DNA of 64,000 nt from Leeuwenhoekiella polynyae (lineage in GTDB: Bacteria > Bacteroidota > Bacteroidia > Flavobacteriales > Flavobacteriaceae). The position numbers and the translations under genes are program-made. The stretch covers positions 1 through 64,000 of the forward strand of contig NZ_QOVK01000020.1 of NCBI RefSeq assembly GCF_004104075.1, given 5' to 3'. Positions 18,321 to 27,600 of the stretch are shown piece by piece. Below the pieces are notes generated by a model. That model worked only from the letters and a program-made list of their open reading frames with translations, had not been told where the DNA came from and ran no database searches. The number at the start of each line of letters is the position of its first letter. The stretch's first letter is position 1.

Positions 18321-18359
18321 AAAAAAAAGCCCTCAGCTAGGGAAACTGAGGACTTTTTG
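18321..18359 (-). terminator. Rho-independent terminator after the small DUF6952-like gene
   Basis: The arms AGCCCTCAG and CTGAGGACT (one G-T pair) flank a 9-base loop. On the - strand the hairpin is followed by T8, placing it about 22 bp after the stop of the gene at 18381-18629. Confidence 0.8.
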
Positions 18360-18380
18360 ATTAAAAAATCTAACCTACAT

Positions 18381-18629
18381 TTATCGGTCTATAGAACCCA
18401 GAACCTTTTGAGCAAATCCATTTGCTGCATCACGTTCTGACATTCCTTCTGAGATCATTTGGTGCATTTCAACAGCGCCACAAAGATTGGTGATCAACTC
18501 GCCTACAACATCCATATCGGTGTCGGTTACAGAGCGATGCTCTGTAAAAGATTCTAATACATCAATGGTGTTTTGTAACGCCTCAACACTGTTGTTTTTT
18601 TGCAAATGCTTAATTACTGGTAACTTCAT
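18381..18629 (-). CDS. Small conserved protein (DUF6952-like) coupled to thioredoxin
   Basis: The protein has 82 residues, is acidic and alpha-helical, and has no membrane segment or signal peptide. It contains LQNTIDVLESFTEHRSVTD and ELITNLCGAVEMHQMISEG. I recognise it as the small protein that commonly follows a thioredoxin-like gene in Flavobacteriia (DUF6952), of unknown function. Its start lies 20 bp inside the thioredoxin gene, so the two are translationally coupled, and a terminator follows. Confidence 0.75.
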   Translation of the reverse strand: MKLPVIKHLQKNNSVEALQNTIDVLESFTEHRSVTDTDMDVVGELITNLCGAVEMHQMISEGMSERDAANGFAQKVLGSIDR

Positions 18630-18924
18630 CTACGAGTTCTTTTAGGTTTTCAAACTTGTTGGTTTGTACCTGGTTAACAAAAGTTCCATTTTTAAACGTA
18701 GCAAAAGTTGGCAGGTTATCTACAGTAGCCATTTTTCGGCTCTCTGGATATTTTTCTGCATCTACTAAATAAAATTTAGCATTGTCGTTTTCAGAAGCAA
18801 GTTTCTTAAACTTAGGCTTCATCAATCTGCAGTTACCACACCAGCTTGCCATATATTGAACAATCACAGTTTCGTTATCACTAACTAATTCTGAAAGATT
18901 GTCTTGATCAAGTTCTTGAATCAT
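18610..18924 (-). CDS. Thioredoxin-family protein with a WCGNC active site
   Basis: The protein has 104 residues and a single thioredoxin fold without a signal peptide, so it is cytoplasmic. The active site is WCGNC at 28-32, in place of the classical WCGPC; the cis-proline region reads DNLPTFATFKNG. It is likely to reduce a dedicated partner. It lies 54 bp after the stop of the 2-Cys peroxiredoxin gene and overlaps the DUF6952-like gene. Confidence 0.9.
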   Translation of the reverse strand: MIQELDQDNLSELVSDNETVIVQYMASWCGNCRLMKPKFKKLASENDNAKFYLVDAEKYPESRKMATVDNLPTFATFKNGTFVNQVQTNKFENLKELVDEVTSN

Positions 18925-18978
18925 GAATTGCTTTTTTAGGGTTAATTTCTTTAAAAAAATGAAGTTGGGTGAAAGAAA

Positions 18979-19617
18979 TTAATTTGAAGCTAAGTAAGAA
19001 GCAACACCATCACGGTTAGCATTCATTGCATCTTTACCTTCTTCCCAGTTTGCAGGACATACTTCACCGTTTTTCTGAACGTGAGCATAGGCGTCGATTA
19101 AACGTAAAAATTCTTTAACGTTACGACCCACCGGCATGTGGTTTACACCTTCGTGAAATACTGTTCCTTCTTCGTCGATCAAATACGTAGCTCTGTAGGT
19201 TACGTTATCACCATCTACAGTTAAGATACCGGTCTCTTCATCATAACGTTCGTTAGTAACATCTAAAATCCCTAGACGATTAGCAAGGTTACGATTCGTA
19301 TCTGCTAAGATTGGGTAAGTCACGCCTTCAATACCACCATTGTCTTTAGGCGTATTCAACCATGCGAAATGTACTTCTGGTGTATCACAAGATGCACCTA
19401 TAACTAAAGTATTACGTTTTTCAAACTCACTCATTGCTGCTTGAAAAGCGTGAAGTTCTGTAGGACATACGAATGTGAAATCTTTTGGATACCAAAAAAG
19501 CAAAACTTTCTTACCGTTCTTTTTTGCTTCTTCCAATACATTTAATTTAAATGTATCTCCCATTTCATTCATAGCGTCTACAGCTAAGTTTGGAAATTGT
19601 TTACCTACTGATGTCAT
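18979..19617 (-). CDS. Typical 2-Cys peroxiredoxin (AhpC/Prx family)
   Basis: The protein has 212 residues. The peroxidatic Cys51 sits in DFTFVCPTELHAF and the resolving Cys187 in GEVCPANWEEG. It reduces hydrogen peroxide and organic peroxides in the cytoplasm and is recycled by a thioredoxin; the WCGNC protein encoded just downstream is the obvious candidate. A TATCTTTG -7 box lies 27 bp before the start. No ahpF gene is nearby. Confidence 0.94.
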   Translation of the reverse strand: MTSVGKQFPNLAVDAMNEMGDTFKLNVLEEAKKNGKKVLLFWYPKDFTFVCPTELHAFQAAMSEFEKRNTLVIGASCDTPEVHFAWLNTPKDNGGIEGVTYPILADTNRNLANRLGILDVTNERYDEETGILTVDGDNVTYRATYLIDEEGTVFHEGVNHMPVGRNVKEFLRLIDAYAHVQKNGEVCPANWEEGKDAMNANRDGVASYLASN

Positions 19618-19643
19618 TAATTAGTTTTTTAAATTTTACAAGG

Positions 19644-19651
19644 CAAAGATA
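19644..19651 (-). promoter_or_regulatory. -7 promoter element TATCTTTG of the peroxiredoxin gene
   Basis: The octamer on the - strand is a perfect match to the Bacteroidota -7 element TAnnTTTG. I see no clear TTG at the expected -33 position, which may mean activator dependence. Confidence 0.6.
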
Positions 19652-19840
19652 GCTCGCTAAATCGATTAATGACAGCATAGAAAATGCAAACAAATTATTT
19701 TGATATAAGCTTTATCTATGCCTTGTCAAAAAAGCATGTTCTTTTAGTAGACCCTTAAGAATACAGGTGTAAAAATAGGATACCCGTAAATTTATCGGTT
19801 AATTTTTAAGGTAATGATAAAACGTGAATTATATAAAAAA

Positions 19841-21322
19841 TCAGACTGTTTTGGTTTCTTTCAGCGTTCTGATTTTTATGCTGAATGCAGCAAATATCAA
19901 TGTCATAAAGGGGCTCAACCAGTTGAATATCGCGTAGACAAAATAGTCTGCTACAGAAACTCCTAAAACACCACTTTGATACGCACCACATGTATTATAG
20001 GGTACCAATACCGAAGTTACCGTACCGCTGTCTTCTAAAGTTCTACTCAGGTTTTCGGGAGCTAGACCTTTATCACGATAGGCCTTAGCATACATTTTAC
20101 CGGGAACCACAATGGCTAAATATTGATCACTAGCTGTAGCGTTTAGACCGATACAGGTAGCAACCGTACTGGCAAATAAACCAAAAGTACTATCAAATAA
20201 ATTGAGCATAAACGCGCTAATGCGGGAGAGTGCACCTATGGCATCCATAATACCGCCAAAGGTCATTGCACAGATGATTAACCAGATGGTACCTAACATA
20301 CCAGACATTCCGCTTGCGGCAAAAAGATCATTCAGGTTTTCATTGGTAGTTTCAATAGCTGTATCTACCGTTATCGCATTCATCACACCCATATAACCAC
20401 TTTTAAAGGTAAGCGTGTCGCTACCTCCAAGTCCGGCTACGATTTCAGGCTGAAAAATAAGCGCTGCGATTCCACCGAGGAGGGTTCCTATTAATAAAGC
20501 GATTAACGGAGAAGTTTTTTTGATTATTAAAAAAATGACAATAGCGGGAACTAAAAATAACCACGGACTAATGTTGAAAGCATCATCTATAGAAGCTAAT
20601 ATTGCCGAAGTGTCTGCAGTACCTGTTGTTTCAATATTTAAACCGATAATTATAAATACGATAAGGGTTATGGTAATCGTAGGAACCGTGGTATAGAGCA
20701 TATATTGAATATGCGTAAACAAGTCGGTCCCTGCCATTGCCGGGGCGAGATTTGTGGTATCACTAAGTGGGGACAGTTTGTCTCCAAAGTAAGCCCCGGA
20801 TAATATTGCTCCTGCGGTCATCCCGAGTGAAATATCTAGCGCATTTGCGATTCCTATCAAAGCGATGCCTACAGTGGCAGAGGTCGTCCAGCTACTTCCA
20901 GTAGCAACAGAGATAATAGCACAGATAACTACACAAGCAGCAAGGAAAATAGACGGATTTAAAATCTGTAATCCGTAATAAATCATGGTGGGGATGATAC
21001 CGCTTATCAACCAGGTTCCGGCGAGAGCGCCTACCATTAATAAAATGATAATGGCACCCGATGTAGATTTGATATTTTGAGCAACTTCTTCCATCATGGT
21101 GTCAAAAGAAGTTTTATTAAAAAAGCCTACAATGGCTGCAACTGCAGCACCCAATAGCAAAATGAATTGGTTAGATCCACTGAGGGCGTCATCACCAAAG
21201 ACAAAAACATTATAAGCCAGCATCCCTACAAGAGCAATAATAGGAATCAATGCTTCCCAAATGTTTAATGCTCTGTTCTCAACGATTTCCTGATTTTTTG
21301 GATCCTGATCCTGATTGCTCAT
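19841..21322 (-). CDS. nhaC: Na+/H+ antiporter NhaC
   Basis: The protein has 493 residues with about eleven hydrophobic segments. NhaC-family landmarks include GSSWTTSATVGIALIGIA, GAYFGDKLSPLSDTTNLA and EDSGTVTSVLVPYNTCGAYQ. It exchanges sodium for protons at the inner membrane, which fits a salt-adapted organism. It appears monocistronic: the next gene downstream has its own -7 box. Confidence 0.92.
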   Translation of the reverse strand: MSNQDQDPKNQEIVENRALNIWEALIPIIALVGMLAYNVFVFGDDALSGSNQFILLLGAAVAAIVGFFNKTSFDTMMEEVAQNIKSTSGAIIILLMVGALAGTWLISGIIPTMIYYGLQILNPSIFLAACVVICAIISVATGSSWTTSATVGIALIGIANALDISLGMTAGAILSGAYFGDKLSPLSDTTNLAPAMAGTDLFTHIQYMLYTTVPTITITLIVFIIIGLNIETTGTADTSAILASIDDAFNISPWLFLVPAIVIFLIIKKTSPLIALLIGTLLGGIAALIFQPEIVAGLGGSDTLTFKSGYMGVMNAITVDTAIETTNENLNDLFAASGMSGMLGTIWLIICAMTFGGIMDAIGALSRISAFMLNLFDSTFGLFASTVATCIGLNATASDQYLAIVVPGKMYAKAYRDKGLAPENLSRTLEDSGTVTSVLVPYNTCGAYQSGVLGVSVADYFVYAIFNWLSPFMTLIFAAFSIKIRTLKETKTV

Positions 21323-21648
21323 AGGTGTATTTTAAGATGCTTACAATAATAAACAATCTTCGGGATATAGCTTTAATGGATAGGTGGTGCAAATACGCTA
21401 TTAAGAATACCTGTTATTTTTGGCTCTGTTTTTTCTATTGGTTCTTTTTTTGAACAAGGCAAATCGATGAGGAGAGATTCACGAACTTCCGTTAAAATAG
21501 AAATCGCGCGAGTAAAGAAAAGATGTTATAGAAACGAATAGCATAAAACTGTCTTTTCTAAGTTCTTGTATTTCAAATCAATGATTTAATGAGATGCATA
21601 AAACAAACATCCTAACCACTACTTGAATACCTTTTCCTTTGCCTGAGA
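21323..21648. other. Intergenic region between nhaC and the first GNAT-like gene
   Basis: These 326 bases hold the nhaC leader and copy B of the interspersed repeat. I see no further gene, RNA or clear terminator. Confidence 0.5.
21478..21513. repeat. Interspersed intergenic repeat, copy B
   Basis: It begins TTCACGAACTTCC, continues through a TAAAATAG core and ends CGCGCGAGTAAAG, in register with copies A, C and D. Confidence 0.5.
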
Positions 21649-22185
21649 TTATAGGTTTATTAAAAAGGTCTTGCAGATCCGTTCGTGCAAATTGTTATCA
21701 CTCCTTTTGGTGTAGTGTTTAACCTCTTTACCCAGCTTATTATAAAAGTTAAAGGATTTGGGATGACTGCTGCTAATTAGCATTTTAGCGTAGTCTTTAG
21801 AGCTGTAGTAAGGGAAAATAATAGTGTTAAGCCAATAGCTTCCGTGCCCCATTCCTTTTTCTACGATATGGAAGTATTTGAGCAATACGGTCTCCTTTAG
21901 ATCGGCTTCGCCTTCTATACCAAGCTTTTCTAGTTCACCCCCTACAACCGTTAAAACACCGATGATGGAGCCCTTTCTTTCCAGAGTATGTATATCAAAC
22001 CAAACACCTGCTGTCTGCTTTAAGTTTTCTATGTAATTTACGGCATGATAAAGCTCATTATAATCATCCCAATTGTTTTCGAGTTTCCAGGAAACGTAGT
22101 TGCTTATCGGGGAGAATAATGGGCTGCTAAAGGATTGATGCAGTATGAATTTTAAATCGTTTTTACCGGTTCCAAGTACGTTCAT
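21649..22185 (-). CDS. GNAT-like acetyltransferase, duplicate copy 1
   Basis: The protein has 178 residues. A GNAT-like fold is suggested by a central beta-alpha stretch (VWFDIHTLERKGSIIGVLTV) and a C-terminal SHPKSFNFYNKLG that resembles the final helix and strand of acetyltransferases; the acetyl-CoA loop is not canonical (VEKGMGHGSYWL). The substrate is unknown. A second copy at 32858-33397 differs at three residues plus one extra C-terminal Tyr. The DNA repeat extends about 45 bp upstream of the start and ends at the stop codon. The two copies flank the FecIR/SusCD/protease locus in the same orientation. Confidence 0.65.
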   Translation of the reverse strand: MNVLGTGKNDLKFILHQSFSSPLFSPISNYVSWKLENNWDDYNELYHAVNYIENLKQTAGVWFDIHTLERKGSIIGVLTVVGGELEKLGIEGEADLKETVLLKYFHIVEKGMGHGSYWLNTIIFPYYSSKDYAKMLISSSHPKSFNFYNKLGKEVKHYTKRSDNNLHERICKTFLINL

Positions 22186-22231
22186 AATGTGATCAACTAT
22201 TAAGGTGTAAAGATAGGGAGATTAAAAAATG
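21650..22231. repeat. 582-bp direct repeat, left copy
   Basis: It matches 32862-33443 with about 14 differences counted by eye (roughly 97-98% identity) and no length change. It covers one complete gene and its upstream region. The two copies lie 10.6 kb apart in direct orientation. Confidence 0.9.
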
Positions 22232-22770
22232 TAAGGAAAAGCTTTGCAAGAACTTTATATCCCACTTCAGTTCTGCTCCTGAAGGAAAATAGAACCTGAT
22301 AAGGATGCTCCAACTTTTATTCGTATTTCTATTTTTTTGTCTGCCTTATGGTGCTGAAGACTGGGCAATGCAAATAGATAGTAGGAGCTTCACGAGTTCC
22401 AATAAAATAGTGTGCGCGAGCTAAAAAATGAACAAAACCAGCCTCATTGTAGTACTGTTAAACCGGTTGTAGCGCTTCACCACTATATGGGCATCGTATG
22501 TTACAGCAGTGCTCATACCCAAGTGCAGAGCGGGTACCCCTTAGAGAGATACCGGTGTCCAAACGCACAGAGCGTTAATACGGATAGGGCCAAAAGGGGG
22601 CTGTTCGGTATGGTATCGTACGCTATCGGGCACATCGAGCCGGGTACTTCGCACCATCAAATTACCGTATAGGCCCGCTTTTGCTAAAATATTACCCGTT
22701 TTAATTTTAATATCTACTAGGTTTTAATTTTCTTTGTTAAGGTAATTTAACCTTCTCTTAACTTAACTTT
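22186..22770. other. Intergenic region upstream of the ECF sigma gene, with a GC-richer block
   Basis: After the repeated GNAT upstream region and repeat copy C comes a stretch at about 22435-22680 that is visibly richer in G and C than its surroundings, with several partly self-complementary words (GGGTACCCC, ATCGTACGCTATCG). An 86-codon reading frame crosses it but shows no recognisable protein features. From 22690 the sequence returns to AT-rich DNA with the sigma-gene promoter region. Confidence 0.4.
22388..22421. repeat. Interspersed intergenic repeat, copy C
   Basis: It reads CTTCACGAGTTCC, then AATAAAATAG, then GTGCGCGAGC, followed by TAAAAAATGAACA. The tail is close to that of copy D at 32369. 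Confidence 0.5.
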
Positions 22771-23307
22771 TTGATTGAATTAAAAAATAAAGATGAACTG
22801 GATGTAGTGTTTCACGCATACTACAAAGCACTTGTAAATTACGCGAGCAACTTCAGTATCAATCTGGATGAAAGAGAAGATATCGTACAGGACATTTTTG
22901 TGTACCTGTGGAAACAACAGCTGGAATTTCCCAATGAAGCAGCTCTCAAAGCTTACTTGTATACTACAGTTAGAAACAGATGCTTAAATGTTATTAAGCA
23001 TAATAAAGTAAAAAGCGACTTCCAGATTTCTCAGAATATAGACCCTGTAGAAGATTCCCTTTTTCAGAAACAGGTTTTAGAGGAAGAAATTACCAGGCAA
23101 TTATATAAAATAATCAATACCTTAAAAGGCAGGAAACGTGAAATTATCTTGCTGAGTTTAAAAGGGATGAAAGGACCTGAAATTGCCACAAAGTTAAAGA
23201 TTGAAGCACAGACCGTTCGAGCCATCAGAACACAGGCTTATAAGATCATTAAAGAAAAAATTAACGCTTTAGGATACTTTCTTAACTTTGTACTAACTTA
23301 CAGATAA
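22771..23307 (+). CDS. FecI-like ECF sigma factor
   Basis: The protein has 178 residues. Region 2 reads DEREDIVQDIFVYLWKQ and AYLYTTVRNRCLNVIKH; region 4 reads LSLKGMKGPEIATKLKIEAQTVRAIRTQAYKII in overlapping phrases, a helix-turn-helix for the -35 element. No in-frame ATG fits the family's N-terminus, so translation probably starts at TTG 22771. It precedes a FecR-type anti-sigma gene and an STN-domain TonB receptor, the classic trans-envelope signalling order, and it is expected to transcribe the SusC/SusD genes. Confidence 0.9.
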   Translation: MIELKNKDELDVVFHAYYKALVNYASNFSINLDEREDIVQDIFVYLWKQQLEFPNEAALKAYLYTTVRNRCLNVIKHNKVKSDFQISQNIDPVEDSLFQKQVLEEEITRQLYKIINTLKGRKREIILLSLKGMKGPEIATKLKIEAQTVRAIRTQAYKIIKEKINALGYFLNFVLTYR

Positions 23308-23393
23308 GTGACTTATATTTTTTCTGTAAAAAAATCTTAAATTTTATACTACACTTTAGGTTTTGGGTTGTTTTAACAATAAACCCAAACTAA

Positions 23394-24551
23394 ATGAAGG
23401 ATATCTTTCTTTTATCTAAGCTTTTCATCAAAAAAAGATTGAATCTCTTAACAAAAGAGGATAAAATGATTTTGTCGAGCTTACAGGAAGAATATGGTTT
23501 TTATAAAAATCTAAAAACTCAGACCTTATTAAAACGTACCCACCACTATTCGCTGATAGACTCTAATGCAGCCTGGAGAAAGATTTCAAAAAAGATAGAT
23601 CAAAAATCCAAACGAGTAGCCGTTTTCCCGCGTAAAAACTGGATAGGATATGCAGCGGCTTCAATTGCTATTTTATGTATTGCCAGTTTCTTGGTTTTTC
23701 AGAATGTTGATTTTGGTCAGGCTCCCGCAGTAAGTGTTTCTCAACCTGTAATTCCTAAAGGTTCTAGCAAAGCAGTTTTAATATTGAATAATGGGGAGAA
23801 AATTTATTTAAATCCTGAGTCGGGATATACGTCATCAAACAGCTCGAGTAACGGGAAAGATCTCGTCTATACAGAATCTTCAGATACAGATTCCGTCGAG
23901 TTTAATACCCTTGCTGTGCCCAGAGGGGGGCAGTTTCATATAAAACTTTCAGACGGATCTGAAGTCTGGTTGAACTCAGATTCTAAAATAAAATATCCTG
24001 TTCAATTCAGTAAAAATAAACCTCGTGAAGTAAAATTAATTTATGGGGAAGCCTATCTGGCGGTTACTTCCAGTGCAGAAAATAACGGGAATGGGTTTCA
24101 AGTAAAAACAGGTCAACAAACGGTAAAGGTTTTGGGTACTGAATTTAATATTAAAGCTTACCCCGAAGAGCCGGTAATCACGACCACGCTTGTAGAAGGA
24201 AAGGTACGATTAAACCTGCAGGAAGATACTTTTTTATTAGCACCTTCAGAACAGCTAAGCTTTAATAAAAGCACGAAAGAAACTCAGATTAACAAGGTTC
24301 ATGTGTACGACGCGATTTCATGGAAAAAAGGTGTTTTTAGTTTTAAAGGAGCTGATTTAAAACACATTATGACAGTGATATCCAGATGGTACGATGTACA
24401 TGTAATTTTTGAAAATAGAGCACTGGAAACGATACGATTTACCGGGGCTTTTAGTAAAGAGCAAAACCTGGAACAACTCTTAAAAACAATTAAAGAAACA
24501 AATTTTATAAATGCCTATGAGATAAAAGAAAGACAGATAATCGTAAAATAA
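23394..24551 (+). CDS. FecR-family anti-sigma factor/transmembrane regulator
   Basis: The protein has 385 residues. The cytoplasmic N-terminal part (about 1-83) would bind the sigma factor. One membrane segment lies at about 84-103 (WIGYAAASIAILCIASFLVF). The periplasmic FecR domain includes TLAVPRGGQFHIKLSDGSEVWLNSDSKIKYP in overlapping phrases, GEAYLAV and VLGTEFNIKAY, followed by the C-terminal DUF4974-type domain (FKGADLKHIMTVISRWYDV). It holds the ECF sigma factor until the STN domain of the TonB receptor signals substrate. It starts 86 bp after the sigma gene. Confidence 0.92.
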   Translation: MKDIFLLSKLFIKKRLNLLTKEDKMILSSLQEEYGFYKNLKTQTLLKRTHHYSLIDSNAAWRKISKKIDQKSKRVAVFPRKNWIGYAAASIAILCIASFLVFQNVDFGQAPAVSVSQPVIPKGSSKAVLILNNGEKIYLNPESGYTSSNSSSNGKDLVYTESSDTDSVEFNTLAVPRGGQFHIKLSDGSEVWLNSDSKIKYPVQFSKNKPREVKLIYGEAYLAVTSSAENNGNGFQVKTGQQTVKVLGTEFNIKAYPEEPVITTTLVEGKVRLNLQEDTFLLAPSEQLSFNKSTKETQINKVHVYDAISWKKGVFSFKGADLKHIMTVISRWYDVHVIFENRALETIRFTGAFSKEQNLEQLLKTIKETNFINAYEIKERQIIVK

Positions 24552-24660
24552 CAACACCAAAAAGAAAAAGGGAAAGGTCTTTCACCTCCTACAGTTTACA
24601 GACCCTACCCCTCTATTCTTAGAATTAATTAAAAACTAATCCTAATTCACTAACAAATTT

Positions 24661-27600
24661 ATGGAAATTAATTTAGAAAGTACCTTACCCATAAGGAGTA
24701 AGGCCCTACTACTTTTGCTTATGAGAACATTTATACTTTTATTTTGTTCTACTGTATTTAGTTTCAATACAGGCAGCGTATTCTCCCAGAACTCAAAAAT
24801 TCAGATTTTAGAAAATAACGAATTTTCGATTGACGAAATTTTTACCCTTATTAAAGAGCAAACAGATTATAATTTTATCTATCAGGAAGATATCTTTAAA
24901 GATCAGCCTAAAGTAGCATTGAAGAAGGGCATTATCCAGGCGGGAAACCTTTTAAAGAAAAGTCTGAACCCTAATTTTTCGTTTTCATTTTCTAAAGACA
25001 CCCGAACAATTTCTATTAGAAAAAAAACGCCTACCGCTATACAATCTCAACTGATACAGGGGATTGTTACCGATGAAAATAAAGTACCGCTATTAGGGGT
25101 TACCGTATATATTAAAAATACCGGGAGAGGGATTACTACAGATGAAGACGGGAGGTATAAAATTTATGCAAGTGAAGGTGAAATTGTAGTATTTCAATAT
25201 GTAGGGTATAAAACTCAGGAAATAGAAGTTACTGAAAAAGCGGAAATGAATATATCCCTTCAGCTGGATCTGAATTCGCTTGAAGAAGTTACCGTAGTTT
25301 CAACAGGTTACCAAAAGCTGAAAAAATCTTCCGCTACAGGTGCCTATGAAATAATTACCGCAAGAGACATTCAGGAAAATCCTTCAATTAACATTATGGA
25401 GCGTCTTCAGGGCATTGTACCAGGGGTCCGTTTTGATGTGGCTAACAACAGTATTTCTATTCGAGGAACCAATACATTTTATGGAAACAATGCACCTTTA
25501 ATAGTTATAGATGGTTTCCCGGCGATCGACCAAAATTTGGCGAATGCTCCAGGAACAGCCCTTACCGGAACCTCTGGAGAAACTAACAATTCAATTCTAA
25601 GCACCTTCAATATGAACGATATTGAAAGTATTTCGTTCTTAAAAGATGCAGCGGCTGCTTCTATATGGGGTTCTAGAGCTGCAAACGGAGTAATCGTTAT
25701 TGAAACCAAAAGAGGAAGGAAAAACTCAAAACCTATTTTCAACCTATCGTCAATCACCAGTATTTCTGCGGCTTCAGATTTAACCGAACTAAACGCTATG
25801 AATAGTAGCGAATATATCGATTTTGAGCAGGAGCTTTTTGATAAAAACTTTTTAACCGATCCTTTTTCCTATTGGAGATACCAAAACGGTAGTGAAGCTA
25901 CCAATACCATGTTCTTAGCGCAAAATGGGACTATTACCGAAGCTGAAAGAGATGCCAGATTAGAGCAATTGAGAAATCAAAGTAATGTTGGGCAAATTAA
26001 CGAGCATTTATTACGCGCTCAGGTAACCAACCAATATAACCTTTCTGTAAGCGGGGGTGGTGATAGAAGTTCTTATTTTGTTTCAGGAAACTATTCTAAA
26101 GATACTCCGGTCTTTAGAGGTAACGAGTCTGAACAATATTCAGTTACAGCAAATGTAAGCTCTGATATTTTAAATGACCGGGTAACTTTTAATTTAGGAG
26201 TTAACCACACCTACTCGAAACGAAAGGTAAACAGTGCAGCTATACAGGCCTTAACCCCTGGGCAGTTTGGTTTAAGACCGTATGATCTTCTTATCGATGA
26301 AGATGGAAATCACATAAACCGGGCTATTTCTTTTACACCAGATGTAACAGATGATTATGAAAGCCAGGGATATTTACCATGGCGGTATAATGCCATAGAC
26401 GATTTAAGCCTGTCAAATACGGGGTATAACAAGGGGGCTACCCGAGTAAATTCTAAAATCAATGCGAAGTTAACCTCTTGGGCCAATTTAGCTGTATCGG
26501 GAAGTTGGCAGCGTGGCACCAACGAAAAAGTAGATTACAAAGATGTAGCGAGTTACAATGTTCGCAATCTTATTAATATAGGAACTACCGTAAATCCCGA
26601 TAACGGGCAACTCATCTACGGGGTGCCAATGGGTGGTGTTATACAATTAGGCAATACAGTGAGTGAGGATTATTCTTTTAGAGGTCAACTCGATATTAAT
26701 AAAGACTGGAACGACATCCATCATTTCGATTTTATCGCGGGTACAGAACGTAGGGAATCTAAAGCCGAAGGCTATAATCATACACGATACGGTTATGACA
26801 AGGATGCATCTACAACGGCTACGGTAAACCCTACTACGCCCTACCAAACCATTTATGGGTATGGGATGACTTTAGGAAATACAGATGGGGCGTTGTTTAA
26901 AACGAGAAGAAGATATCTTTCTTACTACAGTAATGCCAATTATTCCTTCTTAAGCACGTATACCGTATCTGGAAGTATTCGTTATGACGATGCTAATATA
27001 GTTGGAGTTTCAAGAAGAGATCGTGCTATTCCACTCTGGTCTGCTGGCGCTAAATGGAATGCTAAGAATGAAAACTTCTTAATTGAAAAAGAGTGGCTTA
27101 GCAGCTTAAATTTAAGATTAACCTACGGTTCTGGAGGAAGTGTTCCCACCAGTGGAAGTTCGGTTTCCACCATTGCTTTGGGCGGATCTGATTACCTAAG
27201 TGGCTTGCCCTACGGGTATATTAGTAGCCCGGGAAATCAGAAATTGGGTTGGGAAACTACTAAAATAGTAAACGCAGGTTTAGATATTGGATTTTTCAAT
27301 CAGCGTATAGGACTTATTGTAGATGTATATAAAAAATGGTCTGAAGGTATTTTGGTAAGCGTACCCTATAACGCTACGTATGGATGGACTACACTTTACT
27401 ACAACACAGGAAACCTGGAAAGTAAAGGGTATGAAGTAGACCTGAATGTTTATCCTGTTCGTAATGAAGATTGGACCTTGCATAACAGCTTCAATATTTC
27501 TTACAATACCAATGAGGTAACAGATAATCGATTCCCAAATAATACCAACTCGCCAAATATGGGCGCTACGCGCATCATTACAGGTTACCCGGTAGATAAC

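Noticed and set aside
22412-22672. 86-codon ORF upstream of the sigma gene
   Set aside because: The translation is rich in Cys, His, Arg and Pro with no domain, and it crosses repeat C and the GC-richer block; more likely non-coding.
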